From positions 425,217 to 489,216 of the forward strand of contig NZ_KI421513.1 of assembly GCF_000473325.1 (NCBI RefSeq): a stretch of DNA of 64,000 nt. The letters are read 5' to 3'. Source of the stretch: Leisingera caerulea DSM 24564. Lineage in GTDB: Bacteria > Pseudomonadota > Alphaproteobacteria > Rhodobacterales > Rhodobacteraceae. Position numbers and translations under genes: made by a program. Shown one piece after another: positions 55,972 through 64,000 of the stretch (its first letter is position 1; every line of letters begins with the position of its first letter). The notes under the pieces were generated by a model. That model saw nothing but the letters and a program-made list of their open reading frames with translations. It searched no databases and was not told the origin of the DNA.

Positions 55972-56586
55972 AACCCCGCGTTTAGGGCAAAACGGGCAGA
56001 TGGATCAAATGATTCCGCCCGCGGGCGACCAGCGGAAACAAAGACGCTCTCCCGCCCGCCGCAGACGCATCAAAGATGCGCCCGCGCCCGTTGGGCCCGG
56101 CGCCGCGCTGGCGCGCGGCGGACCGTTTCACCTTCCGCCCGTTTCGCTCCTGGCTTGCGGCTGCGTTCAAGTACTTGGGAAAGATGAAAACACCGGGCCT
56201 GCGCCTTCATCTTTCCCAAAACACTCACTGCGCAACAGCAGCGGCGAGCGCAACGCCGGGGGTGTTGCGCTTCAGGCGCACGCCCCTGTCACAGCACCTT
56301 AAGCCCAGTTTGGCATAGTACCCCCTGATCGCGGTCACTGCCGGGCCTGACACCCCCGGCACCATGGAACAGGGCCCCTTGGCACGGGCACGCACAAACG
56401 ACGTTTCGCGTGCGGGAGAAATCCTCCCGTCCCGCCTCCGCCCTTTGGCGGCGCCGCCATTCCTTACCGCTGACAGCTGCTGACACGGCAGCACATCAGG
56501 ACAGGCAGAACAGCAACGCAGCAGAGAGCAACCGCCCGGGCCGGCTGGCCGGACGGTGAAAACCCATGCTGCTGAAAACCGTCTTC
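55972..56586. other. Long intergenic region with repeated elements
   Basis: Positions 56045-56124 hold a copy of the dispersed element (GCTCTCCCGCCCG, GACGCAT/ATGCGCC hairpin, CCCGTTGGGCC, GGCGCCGCGC with GCGCGGCGG). TTGGGAAAGATGAA (56175-56188) and TTCATCTTTCCCAA (56206-56219) form a perfect 14-bp inverted repeat. A minus-strand frame at 56225-56494 lacks recognised motifs. Otherwise no gene is evident. Confidence 0.5.
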
Positions 56587-56739
56587 CTAGAAAGTATGAG
56601 ACACCCCGACCCGCGCCGAGCCGGACACCTTCACACCGGGTTTGGCGGTGTCGTGCTGTTGCGGCCGGTTCGCTGCCGGCGCCCCGGTCTCGCAGGCTGC
56701 AAGTCCAAGCACTGCCAGAAACAAGACAACAGATTTCAT
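56587..56739 (-). CDS. Very small lipoprotein
   Basis: Encodes 50 residues: MKSVVLFLAVLGLAACETGAP, a lipoprotein signal with lipobox LAAC, followed by ANRPQQHDTAKPGVKVSGSARVGVSHTF. The ATG at 56739 has GAGGA about 8 bases upstream; an in-frame ATG 33 bases earlier is less likely. It lies upstream of lysA. Function unknown, perhaps membrane-attached at the periplasmic side. Confidence 0.65.
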   Translation of the reverse strand: MKSVVLFLAVLGLAACETGAPAANRPQQHDTAKPGVKVSGSARVGVSHTF

Positions 56740-56831
56740 CGCAATATCCTCAAACGGAAACCGCCCCGGCATCGCAGCGGGACGGTCAACAGATGGCGGC
56801 TGAACGGCAGCGCATCAAGGGCGCGGGGCCG

Positions 56832-57008
56832 CTAAAAGCCCAGGTAAACGCTGACCGGCCCCTTGTGCAGCCCGACCGCGCCGCCGACATGGACGCCGCT
56901 GTCACCGACGCCAACGCCGGCATTCAGCGTCGGTTGCACCGGCTCGCCGTCGACGCCGCAGGCGGCCAGCACCGCCAGCCCGATCAAGGCAAAGATCACA
57001 TTGCGCAT
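56832..57008 (-). CDS. Second very small lipoprotein, between argH and lysA
   Basis: Encodes 58 residues: MRNVIFALIGLAVLAACGVDGEPVQPTLN with lipobox LAAC, then glycine-rich AGVGVGDSGVHVGGAVGLHKGPVSVYLGF. Its length and LysA-ArgH neighbourhood resemble the lipoprotein found between these genes in other alphaproteobacteria. The ATG at 57008 follows GGAGTCAGACA. The stop is TAG at 56832. Both this and the next gene toward lysA start MxxV and end in a glycine/serine-rich tail, so they may be paralogues. Confidence 0.75.
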   Translation of the reverse strand: MRNVIFALIGLAVLAACGVDGEPVQPTLNAGVGVGDSGVHVGGAVGLHKGPVSVYLGF

Positions 57009-57044
57009 TGTCTGACTCCTTGCAGCAGCCCCGCCCGGACGGCC

Positions 57045-58439
57045 TCAGCCGTCCAGAACCTCTTTCCATCGGGCGATCTGCGCGCGCACCTGGGCGGGTG
57101 CGGTCCCGCCATAAGACATGCGCGAGTTTACCGAGTTTTCGACGCCAAGCACAGTGAAGATGTCGTCGGTGATCCCGTCATGCACGCCCTGCATATCCGC
57201 AAGCGAAAGATCCGGCAGGTCGCAGCCGCGGCTTTCGGCCATGGCGACCAGGGTGCCGGTCACATGGTGGGCATCGCGGAACGGCACCTTCAGCACCCGC
57301 ACCAGCCAGTCGGCCAGATCGGTGGCGGTGGAGAAGCCCGAGCCCGCAGCCGCCGCCAGCGACTCGCGGTTTCCGGTCATGTCCTTGACCATGCCTTCCA
57401 TCGCCGCCAGCGCCAGCATCCAGTTGTCGGCGGCATCAAAGACTTGTTCCTTGTCTTCCTGCATGTCCTTGGAATAGGCCAGCGGCAGCCCTTTCATCAC
57501 CATCATCAGCGCGGTGTTGGCGCCAAAGATCCGGCCCACCTTGGCGCGGATCAGCTCTGCCGCGTCGGGGTTCTTCTTCTGCGGCATGATCGACGAGCCG
57601 GTGGAGAAGCGGTCGCTGAGGGTGACAAAACGGAACTGGGCAGAGGACCAGATCACCAGCTCCTCAGCAAAGCGGCTGAGGTGCACGGCGCTGATCGAGG
57701 CGCAGGAGAGAAACTCCAGCGCGAAATCGCGGTCGGAAACCGCGTCCAGCGAGTTGGCTGCCGGGCGGTCGAAACCCAGCGCCTTGGCCGTCATCTCCCG
57801 GTCGATCGGGAAGGAGGTGCCCGCCAGCGCCGCCGCGCCCAGCGGCGATTCGTTCATCCGGGCACGCGCATCGCGCACGCGGGACAGATCGCGGCCGAAC
57901 ATCTCCACATAGGCCATCATGTGGTGGCCCCAAGTCACCGGCTGCGCGGTCTGCAGGTGGGTGAAGCCCGGCATTACCCAATCGGCGCCCGCCTCAGCCT
58001 GCGACAGAAGCGCGCGGATCAGCGCCAAGAGGCCGCTTTCGGCTGCGTCCAGCTGGTCGCGCACCCACAGTTTGAAATCGGTCGCCACCTGGTCATTGCG
58101 GCTGCGGCCCGTGTGCAGGCGGCCCGCAGGCTCGCCGATGATTTCCTTCAGGCGGGCCTCCACGTTCATGTGGATGTCTTCCAGTGCTGTGGAAAACTGG
58201 AAGGTTCCGCCCTCGATCTCTGACAAAACGGTGAGCAGCCCTTCCCGAATGGCCTCGGCATCATTATCCGTAATGACGCCTGTGGCGGCCAACATCGCCG
58301 CATGGGCCCTGGAGCCGGCAATGTCCTGCGCCGCCATCCGCTTGTCGAACCCGATCGAGGCGTTGATTGCCTCCATGATCGCGTCCGGGCCAGCGGCAAA
58401 GCGGCCGCCCCACATCTGGTTCGAGGATTGATCTGTCAT
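57045..58439 (-). CDS. argH: Argininosuccinate lyase
   Basis: Encodes 464 residues. [28 protein letters not shown] is the ArgH N-terminus, [17 protein letters not shown] the substrate segment, and [20 protein letters not shown] the family signature with the catalytic Ser. It cleaves argininosuccinate to arginine and fumarate. Its start codon is only 22 bases from that of the divergent thioredoxin-like gene, so each promoter must lie near or inside the other gene. Confidence 0.97.
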   Translation of the reverse strand: MTDQSSNQMWGGRFAAGPDAIMEAINASIGFDKRMAAQDIAGSRAHAAMLAATGVITDNDAEAIREGLLTVLSEIEGGTFQFSTALEDIHMNVEARLKEIIGEPAGRLHTGRSRNDQVATDFKLWVRDQLDAAESGLLALIRALLSQAEAGADWVMPGFTHLQTAQPVTWGHHMMAYVEMFGRDLSRVRDARARMNESPLGAAALAGTSFPIDREMTAKALGFDRPAANSLDAVSDRDFALEFLSCASISAVHLSRFAEELVIWSSAQFRFVTLSDRFSTGSSIMPQKKNPDAAELIRAKVGRIFGANTALMMVMKGLPLAYSKDMQEDKEQVFDAADNWMLALAAMEGMVKDMTGNRESLAAAAGSGFSTATDLADWLVRVLKVPFRDAHHVTGTLVAMAESRGCDLPDLSLADMQGVHDGITDDIFTVLGVENSVNSRMSYGGTAPAQVRAQIARWKEVLDG

Positions 58440-58461
58440 GGTGTGGAACCCCGGAGATAAT

Positions 58462-59049
58462 ATGCGTCTGTTTCGTCAGCTTTCCCTTTATATGGCCCTC
58501 GCCTTGGGTGCAAATGCCGCGGCTGCGGCGGATCAGGCGCAGTTGGAGGCCCTGCGCGACGGCTCGATGAAGAAGCTGGTCGTGCATGCCGAGCCGCGCG
58601 ATGTGTCCGCCGCCGCGTTCGACCTGGCCGACGGCGCAGGCACCGCGACCCTGGCCGACTATCAGGGCAAGATCGTGCTCTTGAACTTCTGGGCCACCTG
58701 GTGCGCCCCCTGCCGCAAGGAGATGCCGCAGCTGGAAGAGCTGCAGCAGGAATTCGGCGGCGAGGATTTTCAGGTGCTGACCATCGCCACGGGACGCAAC
58801 TCGCCCGCGGGCATACAAAAGTTCTTTGACGAGAACGGCATCAACAGCCTGCCCCGCCACCAGGACCCGAAACAGGCGCTGGCCCGCGAAATGGCGGTGA
58901 TCGGCCTGCCGATCACGGTGCTCCTGGGCCGCGATGGCAAGGAGGTTGCGCGGCTGCTGGGCGATGCCGAGTGGAACTCGGACAGCGCCAAGCAGATCAT
59001 CGCGGCAATGATAGGCGAAGACACTGCAGCCGCCTCAGCCGCGGATTGA
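58462..59049 (+). CDS. TlpA/ResA-like exported thiol:disulfide oxidoreductase
   Basis: Encodes 195 residues: a signal peptide (about 1-20), then a thioredoxin fold with [22 protein letters not shown] (redox CAPC) and [16 protein letters not shown] (cis-proline loop). It is probably periplasmic and reduces or transfers disulfides, for example to cytochrome c biogenesis partners. The start at 58462 gives the signal peptide. It is divergent to argH with a very short gap, an order often seen in Rhodobacteraceae. Confidence 0.9.
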   Translation: MRLFRQLSLYMALALGANAAAAADQAQLEALRDGSMKKLVVHAEPRDVSAAAFDLADGAGTATLADYQGKIVLLNFWATWCAPCRKEMPQLEELQQEFGGEDFQVLTIATGRNSPAGIQKFFDENGINSLPRHQDPKQALAREMAVIGLPITVLLGRDGKEVARLLGDAEWNSDSAKQIIAAMIGEDTAAASAAD

Positions 59050-59074
59050 ATAAAACGGGCTGATCTGACACATT

Positions 59075-59107
59075 CTCCCGGTGTTCTGTTAACAAGTATA
59101 CCGGGAG
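59075..59107 (+). promoter_or_regulatory. Hairpin covering the ribosome site of the 59115 gene
   Basis: CTCCCGGT (59075-59082) pairs with ACCGGGAG (59100-59107), 17-nt loop containing GTTAAC. The right arm includes the start of GGGAGGG, the ribosome site of the gene at 59115. It could also end the preceding gene. Confidence 0.5.
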
Positions 59108-59114
59108 GGATCTC

Positions 59115-59471
59115 ATGAAATTCCTGCGTTTGACAGCCTGTGCCCTGGCGCTCAGCGTGATAGCCGCCGCACCAGCCGGCGCCGGAGCCATCAAGAAAGA
59201 AAAGGATTTCATGGCCGCTGTCGCCGGCAAGAAACTTGTAGCTGGCGATCATTGGGTCATCGCCAGCGCAGACGGAAAACTGACCGGTGTTTCCCCCAGG
59301 GGGGAGAAAATCGTGGGCGCCTGGGTTTGGAACCGGCGCTTCTTCTGCCGCAACGTCTATATCGATCAAAAGCAGCTGCCCGAAAATTGCTTATCCGTTT
59401 CAGTGGACGGCAGCAGGGTGACCTTCACCCGCGACAAGGGCAAAGGCAGGTCAATCACCTATTCCTTCTGA
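59115..59471 (+). CDS. Exported hypothetical protein
   Basis: Encodes 118 residues: a signal peptide (MKFLRLTACALALSVIAAAPAGAGA) and a mature part with KKLVAGDHWVIASADGKLTGVSPRGEKIVGAWVWNRRFFCRNVYIDQKQLPENCLSVSVDGSRVTF. Two cysteines (RFFCRN and ENCLS) may form a disulfide. The ribosome site GGGAGG is strong but lies in a predicted hairpin. Function unknown. Confidence 0.75.
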   Translation: MKFLRLTACALALSVIAAAPAGAGAIKKEKDFMAAVAGKKLVAGDHWVIASADGKLTGVSPRGEKIVGAWVWNRRFFCRNVYIDQKQLPENCLSVSVDGSRVTFTRDKGKGRSITYSF

Positions 59472-59509
59472 CCTGGAAGCCGCTACCTGACCCGGCAAAA
59501 ATTCGCACT

Positions 59510-59567
59510 ATTTCACTCTTGAGGGACGTCCCGATAAGGCGCCCGCGTGTAGGGTGGAGAGTGAAAT
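59510..59567 (+). promoter_or_regulatory. Long-range hairpin covering ribosome site and start of the 59566 gene
   Basis: ATTTCACTCT (59510-59519) pairs with AGAGTGAAAT (59558-59567); the loop of 38 bases includes GGGACGTCCC and part of the GGAG ribosome site, and the right arm includes the first bases of the ATG. It may limit translation. Confidence 0.5.
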
Positions 59568-59907
59568 GAAACCTGTTGTGTTACTGATCGGCAAGCTGCC
59601 GAATGTCATTGGCAATGTTGCAGAGCAGCTTGACCATCTTCCGATTCAATGGCTGGGCGCGCACGACCAGCCCGAAGTGGTGCGCCAGCTGGAAACCGAG
59701 CCGCGCATTGAATGCGTTATCATGGGCGCCGGGCTGGATGACCAGACCCGCGGCGACCTGATCGGCATCATCGCCGCCCTCAGGCCGGACGTCTGCATCC
59801 ACCTCAAGGACCGCAGCTCCGGGCCGGAGGGGCTGGTGCCCTTTGTCGAGCGCGTGGTGCAGATGCAAGTGCTGGCGCCGCGCCAGAGCACGGTGGCGGC
59901 GGTGTAG
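59566..59907 (+). CDS. Hypothetical receiver-like (Rossmann-type) protein
   Basis: Encodes 113 residues. The alternating beta-alpha pattern (PVVLLIGKLP, IQWLGA, IECVIMGAGL, DVCIHLKDRSSGPEGLVPFVERVV) resembles a small CheY-like or flavodoxin-like fold. The acidic pocket of a phosphorylated receiver is not evident. The ATG at 59566 has GGAG 6 bases upstream; a GTG at 59554 is an alternative. Function unknown. Confidence 0.6.
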   Translation: MKPVVLLIGKLPNVIGNVAEQLDHLPIQWLGAHDQPEVVRQLETEPRIECVIMGAGLDDQTRGDLIGIIAALRPDVCIHLKDRSSGPEGLVPFVERVVQMQVLAPRQSTVAAV

Positions 59908-60030
59908 ACCACAGGGCCATTGGCCCGCAGCCCGCCTGCGCTCCGCCCCCGGGAGCGGCGGCGGCGCTTGACCCCACGCCACCTTTGACAGGCTTCCGGC
60001 GGGCCGCCAGTCTGCCCGCGGGAGGACGCG

Positions 60031-60429
60031 ATGCCGCTGGAACTGCTGCTGGCCCTGGTTGCGGGCGGAATAACCGCTATTGCCGTGCTGCTGCATGTGA
60101 CCGGGCGGTCGCGGCAGGCGGTTCTGACGGCTGAAAGCAGCCGCGCCGCCTGGCTGCGCCAGTATCCTCAGGACAGGGTCCAAAACGTGCTTCCCGCCGC
60201 CAGCGGCCATGCTGCGCTGATTGCCGCGGACAGCGGTCCGGGCCTGGTCTGGGCGTTCGGCGCAGATTCCGTGGCGCGGCACTTGGGCGGCGCTGCCATC
60301 GCCGAATCTGCCGGGGGTTTGCGCATCAGTTTCAAAGACTTCAGCGCACCTGGCGTGTCCGTCGCCCTGACGCGGGCAGAACGCGCCCGGTGGCAGGCGG
60401 TGATTGCGTCCGGCGGGGAGACAGCATGA
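60031..60429 (+). CDS. Hypothetical membrane protein coupled to the sterol-desaturase gene
   Basis: Encodes 132 residues. One N-terminal membrane helix (LELLLALVAGGITAIAVLLHV) and a cytoplasmic part with AAWLRQYPQDRVQNVLPAASGHAALIAADSGPGLVWAFGADSVARHL. Its stop overlaps the next start (ATGA, 60426-60429), so it is cotranslated with the hydroxylase-like protein and may form a complex with it. Ribosome site GGAGGACGCG. Confidence 0.75.
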   Translation: MPLELLLALVAGGITAIAVLLHVTGRSRQAVLTAESSRAAWLRQYPQDRVQNVLPAASGHAALIAADSGPGLVWAFGADSVARHLGGAAIAESAGGLRISFKDFSAPGVSVALTRAERARWQAVIASGGETA

Positions 60430-61358
60430 GCGGCGACCTCACCTATCCCGACGCGACCCAGCTGGCGGTGCCGTTTTTCATTGCCGCCATCCTGGCCGAA
60501 TTCCTGTGGATCGCCCTGAGGAAACGCGGCGGCCGGTACGAGACCCGCGATGCAGTCACCTCCTTGATCATGGGCGCGGGCAGCGTCGCCGAGGGGCTGC
60601 TTCTGGGCTTTATCGCCTGGGGCTTCTTGATGACGCTGTGGCAGATCACGCCGCTGGACATGGGCACCTCGCTGTGGGCGGTGGTGGCGTGCTTTGTGCT
60701 GGATGACCTGCGTTATTACTGGGTGCACCGTTTTGGCCACCGCATCCGATGGGTCTGGGCGTCGCACGTGAACCACCATTCCAGCCAGCACTACAACCTC
60801 ACTACCGCGCTGCGGCAGACCTGGACCGGGACCTTCACCTTTATGATGGTGGTGAAGGCGCCGATGGTTCTTCTGGGGTTCCACCCGGCGCTGGTGCTGT
60901 TTTGCGGCGGGTTGAACCTGATCTATCAGTTCTGGATCCATACCGAGGCGATTGACCGCCTGCCGCGCTGGTTCGAGGCGGTGATGAACACCCCCAGCCA
61001 TCACCGTGCCCATCACGGCAGGAACCCGCGCTATCTGGATTGCAACTATGCCGGCGTCTTCATCATCTGGGACAAGCTGTTCGGCACCTTCGTACCGGAA
61101 CAGGACCACGACCGGCCTGATTTCGGCCTGGTGCACAACATTGCCACCTTCAACCCGCTGCGCGTGGCCTTTCATGAATGGATCGGCATTTTCAAGGACA
61201 TGGCCCAGCCCGGGCTGACCTGGAAACAGCGGCTGCTCTATGCCTTTGCGCCGCCCGGCTACAGCCACGACGGCAGCCGCGAGACCTCTGCCGGGATCAA
61301 AGCCGCCCATCTGAAGCGCCACCCCGAAGATACAGGCACGCCGGGCTTTGGCGGCTGA
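60426..61358 (+). CDS. Sterol desaturase / fatty acid hydroxylase superfamily protein
   Basis: Encodes 310 residues with four membrane helices and the eight-histidine di-iron pattern: YYWVHRFGHRIRWVWASHVNHHSSQHYN, and PSHHRAHHGRNPRYLDCN. It should use iron and oxygen to hydroxylate or desaturate a lipid. The substrate is unknown. It is the second gene of a coupled pair with the upstream membrane protein. Confidence 0.9.
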   Translation: MSGDLTYPDATQLAVPFFIAAILAEFLWIALRKRGGRYETRDAVTSLIMGAGSVAEGLLLGFIAWGFLMTLWQITPLDMGTSLWAVVACFVLDDLRYYWVHRFGHRIRWVWASHVNHHSSQHYNLTTALRQTWTGTFTFMMVVKAPMVLLGFHPALVLFCGGLNLIYQFWIHTEAIDRLPRWFEAVMNTPSHHRAHHGRNPRYLDCNYAGVFIIWDKLFGTFVPEQDHDRPDFGLVHNIATFNPLRVAFHEWIGIFKDMAQPGLTWKQRLLYAFAPPGYSHDGSRETSAGIKAAHLKRHPEDTGTPGFGG

Positions 61359-61481
61359 GGCCAGCCGGGGCAGGCGGATCCGTCAAATTTGAACTTTAAT
61401 CCCGGCTCAACCCTTTTGCGCGACGCTGCCCGGAGCATCATATTGTGTCACATCATTGCCGGAACAGGGCCGCAGCAGCAC

Positions 61482-62321
61482 ATGAACAGACGAAACGCGA
61501 TGGCAGATCTGCCCGAGGGCTCCGAAAACCCGCTGAGCGCGGCAGTGGCCGGCCGCGACCGGTCCACGCTGGATATGGTTGCCGAAGCGGTTAAGCACGG
61601 CCAGACCGTATTGGCCTATCAGCCCGTCATGCAGGCCATGGCGCCGCATGGCGTCGCCTTTTACGAAGGCTATATCCGGGTGCTGGACCCGACCGGCCGG
61701 GTGATTCCCGCCCGGGAATTCATGCATGTGGTCGAGGACAAAGAAATCGGCCGCGAGATGGACTGCCTGGCGCTGCAGCACGGCCTGCAGGTGCTGGAGA
61801 AGTTCCCGCAGATCCGCCTGTCCATCAACATGTCCGCCCGTTCCATCGGCTATCAGCGCTGGACCCAGGTGCTGCAGCGGTGTCTGAAAGGCGATGCCAC
61901 GCTGGGCGAACGCCTGGTGCTGGAACTCACCGAGGCTTCGGTCATGGCCGCGCCGGAGCTTGTGCTGGATTTCATGGGCCGGATGCAGCAGCACGGGATT
62001 TCCTTCGCGCTCGACAATTTCGGCGCTGGCACAACGGCGATCGGCCATTTCCGCCAGTTCTTCTTTGACGCGGTCAAGATCGACGGCCAGTTCGTCCGCG
62101 GCATTCACGCCAGCCATGACAATCAGTCGGTTGTGCGGGCCCTGATCGGCATTGCCAAGCAGTTCGACATGTTCATCGTCGCCGAGTCGGTGGAAAACCA
62201 GGAAGACGCGGCCTTTCTGGTGGAAAACGGGGTGGATTGCCTGCAGGGCTACCTGTACGGCGCGCCGTCGGTGTCGCCGCCCTGGATCGAAGACATGAAG
62301 CAGCGCCAGCAAGCCGGATAG
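61482..62321 (+). CDS. EAL-domain protein with degenerate catalytic motif
   Basis: Encodes 279 residues with no GGDEF or sensor domain. YEGYIRVLDPTGRVIP replaces the EAL signature (EGY at residues 62-64). INMSARSIGYQRW keeps the Asn, LVLELTEASVM the Glu, FALDNFGAGTT has DN instead of DD, VKIDGQFVRGI keeps the Lys, and VAESVENQEDAAFLVENGVDCLQGYLYGAP keeps the Glu and Gln. It may bind c-di-GMP without much phosphodiesterase activity, or be a slow enzyme. The start is uncertain (61482 or 61500). It stands alone. Confidence 0.85.
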   Translation: MNRRNAMADLPEGSENPLSAAVAGRDRSTLDMVAEAVKHGQTVLAYQPVMQAMAPHGVAFYEGYIRVLDPTGRVIPAREFMHVVEDKEIGREMDCLALQHGLQVLEKFPQIRLSINMSARSIGYQRWTQVLQRCLKGDATLGERLVLELTEASVMAAPELVLDFMGRMQQHGISFALDNFGAGTTAIGHFRQFFFDAVKIDGQFVRGIHASHDNQSVVRALIGIAKQFDMFIVAESVENQEDAAFLVENGVDCLQGYLYGAPSVSPPWIEDMKQRQQAG

Positions 62322-62729
62322 GGGCTGGGTTTTCCGCAGCACCCGCCCCCCCCTGCAAGCCGGAGGCGCCTTGCGGCGCCTGCCGCCGGTACCGCCGCCG
62401 CCCGCTGACGCGGGCACTGCCCCCTGCCCCGTCCTCTACAGCCTTGTCTTTGCAGCGGCTTTCAAAGCCGCCCCCTGCCCCGTCCCGGCGCCTGCGTCCG
62501 CTGCCCTGCAGCACCCCGTGCCAGTACTGACGGAAATCCTGCGGCGGAGGACGTTTCTGGCGGTTGACTCTTGCGCGCCGGCTGGGACACCCTGTCAATT
62601 GCTGCACGTGCAGCAATAGATTATGCCGGTACCCGGAGGATACGGGAAAGATTGTTGCGCAGCCGCGGCTCGAACGGTTGCGCGGCGCTTTTCCGGTAGA
62701 CCAAAATGATGGCAGAGGACCAGAAATCA
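62322..62729. promoter_or_regulatory. Upstream region of phaA with a perfect 20-bp palindrome
   Basis: ATTGCTGCACGTGCAGCAAT (62598-62617) is a perfect 20-bp palindrome about 115-130 bases upstream of phaA. CTGC-N4-GCAG within it fits the TGC-rich operators described for the PHB regulator PhaR. Before it (62340-62540) is a GC-rich, C-rich stretch without gene. Confidence 0.6.
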
Positions 62730-63905
62730 ATGACCAATGTTGTAATCGCATCGGCCGCGCGCACCGCCGTCGGCTCCTTTGGCGGCGCGTTCGCCAATAC
62801 CCCTGCCCATGATCTGGGCGCCGCGGTGCTGGAAGCCGTGGTGGAGCGGGCCGGTGTCGACAAATCCGAAGTGTCGGAAACCATTCTGGGCCAGGTGCTG
62901 ACCGCCGCCCAGGGCCAGAACCCGGCCCGCCAGGCGCACATCAATGCGGGCCTGCCCAAGGAAAGCGCCGCCTGGGGCATCAACCAGGTCTGCGGCTCCG
63001 GCCTGCGCGCCGTTGCGCTGGGTGCGCAGCACATCCAGCTGGGCGATGCTTCCATCGTTGCCGCCGGCGGCCAGGAGAACATGACCCTGTCCCCCCATGC
63101 CGCGCATTTGCGTGCGGGCCACAAAATGGGCGACATGAAATACATCGACACGATGATCCGCGACGGCCTGTGGGATGCGTTCAACGGCTACCACATGGGC
63201 CAGACCGCCGAGAACGTTGCCGAGCAGTGGCAGATCTCCCGCGACATGCAGGATGAATTTGCCGTCGCCTCGCAGAACAAGGCGGAAGCGGCACAGAAAG
63301 CGGGCAAGTTCGCGGACGAGATCGCGGCCTTCACCGTCAAACACCGCAAGGGCGAGACCGTGGTGGACCAGGATGAATACATCCGCCACGGCGCCACTAT
63401 GGAAGCGATGCAGAAGCTGCGCCCGGCCTTCACCAAGGACGGGTCTGTCACCGCGGCCAACGCCTCTGGCCTGAACGACGGCGCCGCCGCCACCCTGCTG
63501 ATGAGCGCCGATGAGGCCGAGCGCCGCGGCATCGAGCCCCTGGCTCGCATCGCGTCTTATGCAACCGCCGGCCTGGACCCGTCGATCATGGGCGTCGGCC
63601 CGGTCTATGCCTCCCGCAAGGCGCTGGAAAAGGCCGGCTGGTCGGTCAACGACCTGGATCTGGTCGAAGCCAACGAAGCCTTTGCCGCCCAGGCCTGCGC
63701 AGTGAACAGGGACATGGGCTGGGATCCGTCGATCGTGAACGTGAACGGCGGCGCCATCGCCATCGGCCACCCGATCGGCGCGTCGGGCTGCCGGGTGCTG
63801 AACACCCTCTTGTTCGAAATGAAGCGCCGCGGCGCCAAGAAAGGCCTGGCCACGCTGTGCATCGGCGGCGGCATGGGCGTTGCTATGTGCGTGGAGCGCC
63901 CATAA
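62730..63905 (+). CDS. phaA: Acetyl-CoA C-acetyltransferase (beta-ketothiolase)
   Basis: Encodes 391 residues. [18 protein letters not shown] has the acylated Cys (about residue 89), [18 protein letters not shown] the catalytic His and GHPIGASG motif, and [15 protein letters not shown] the second catalytic Cys. It joins two acetyl-CoA to acetoacetyl-CoA, the first step of polyhydroxybutyrate synthesis and also the entry to the ethylmalonyl-CoA pathway. The ATG at 62730 begins the usual [18 protein letters not shown] strong terminator follows, so phaB, if next, has its own promoter. Confidence 0.96.
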   Translation: MTNVVIASAARTAVGSFGGAFANTPAHDLGAAVLEAVVERAGVDKSEVSETILGQVLTAAQGQNPARQAHINAGLPKESAAWGINQVCGSGLRAVALGAQHIQLGDASIVAAGGQENMTLSPHAAHLRAGHKMGDMKYIDTMIRDGLWDAFNGYHMGQTAENVAEQWQISRDMQDEFAVASQNKAEAAQKAGKFADEIAAFTVKHRKGETVVDQDEYIRHGATMEAMQKLRPAFTKDGSVTAANASGLNDGAAATLLMSADEAERRGIEPLARIASYATAGLDPSIMGVGPVYASRKALEKAGWSVNDLDLVEANEAFAAQACAVNRDMGWDPSIVNVNGGAIAIGHPIGASGCRVLNTLLFEMKRRGAKKGLATLCIGGGMGVAMCVERP

Positions 63906-63931
63906 TACCGGCAACTGACCGTAAAATGAGG

Positions 63932-63960
63932 AGGACGCCCCCGCGGCGTCCTTTTTCTTT
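63932..63960 (+). terminator. Rho-independent terminator of phaA
   Basis: Stem AGGACGCC (63932-63939) with GGCGTCCT (63945-63952), 5-nt loop, followed by TTTTCTTT. Confidence 0.9.
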
Positions 63961-64000
63961 TACAATCCTGGCCTATACTGCACCTGCAAAAAAGCTCACG

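Noticed and set aside
55982..56170. 62-codon minus-strand frame upstream of lysA
   Set aside because: It coincides with the dispersed palindromic element and is Arg/Gly/Ala-rich.
52642..56187. 1181-codon plus-strand frame opposite TIGR02302 and lysA
   Set aside because: High-GC shadow of two real minus-strand genes; it runs through their intergenic gap and lacks domain motifs.
56225..56494. Possible minus-strand protein of 89 residues between lysA and the small lipoprotein
   Set aside because: Basic, low-complexity sequence without recognised motifs; no good ribosome site. It could be a gene remnant, but the support is too weak.

Overview
The window looks like a chromosomal segment of a marine alphaproteobacterium of the family Rhodobacteraceae, roseobacter group (Leisingera/Phaeobacter/Ruegeria-like). 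The reasons are the high GC content, the complete ethylmalonyl-CoA pathway signature genes (ccr, ecm, mch, mcl2), their interleaving with TCA-cycle operons as in Rhodobacter relatives, a LuxR/LuxI pair, and family-specific neighbours (TIGR02186, TIGR02302, NnrU, DUF1737, DUF1194). The genus is an inference. No rRNA, tRNA, CRISPR array, prophage or insertion sequence was seen.

Layout. 1-3.1 kb: universal stress protein, DsbA-like isomerase, NifU-type scaffold, tsaB-rimI. 3.2-8.3 kb: a BMP-type nucleoside/purine ABC importer operon with an embedded NTF2-like gene. 8.6-10.3 kb: TSUP permease plus its TIGR02186 partner. 10.5-14.3 kb (minus): SDR, RecD-like helicase, AHL synthase and LuxR regulator. 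14.7-20.8 kb: ccr, a GPAT-like acyltransferase and an acyltransferase-3 gene (minus), then ecm (plus). 20.9-22.0 kb: H-NS-like protein and deoD. 22.2-26.2 kb (minus): DUF1989, ornithine-decarboxylase-like enzyme, two small ORFs, ZIP transporter, small lipoprotein.

26.3-46.8 kb is a central-carbon supercluster. sdhCDAB, a VWA protein, mch-DUF1737-nnrU and mcl2 are on the minus strand. mdh, sucC-(GT25)-sucD, sucA-sucB and lpdA are on the plus strand. It links 2-oxoglutarate dehydrogenase, succinyl-CoA synthetase, succinate dehydrogenase and malate dehydrogenase with the late ethylmalonyl-CoA steps that yield glyoxylate, acetyl-CoA and malate; ccr and ecm lie 5-20 kb away, and phaA (acetoacetyl-CoA formation, the pathway entry) is at the right edge. 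The sdh and suc promoter regions share a paired TGTGATCACA palindrome about two helical turns apart, which I regard as the best candidate for an undescribed shared control circuit.

46.9-64 kb: small hypothetical genes, EthD, PPOX flavoprotein, ftsE-ftsX-plsC, zinc-ribbon protein, TIGR02302, lysA, two tiny lipoproteins, argH with a divergent thioredoxin-like gene, three small hypothetical genes, a sterol-desaturase-like hydroxylase, a degenerate EAL protein and phaA. The intergenic DNA carries at least two families of dispersed GC-rich palindromic elements. Everything here comes from reading the sequence; no database search was run.
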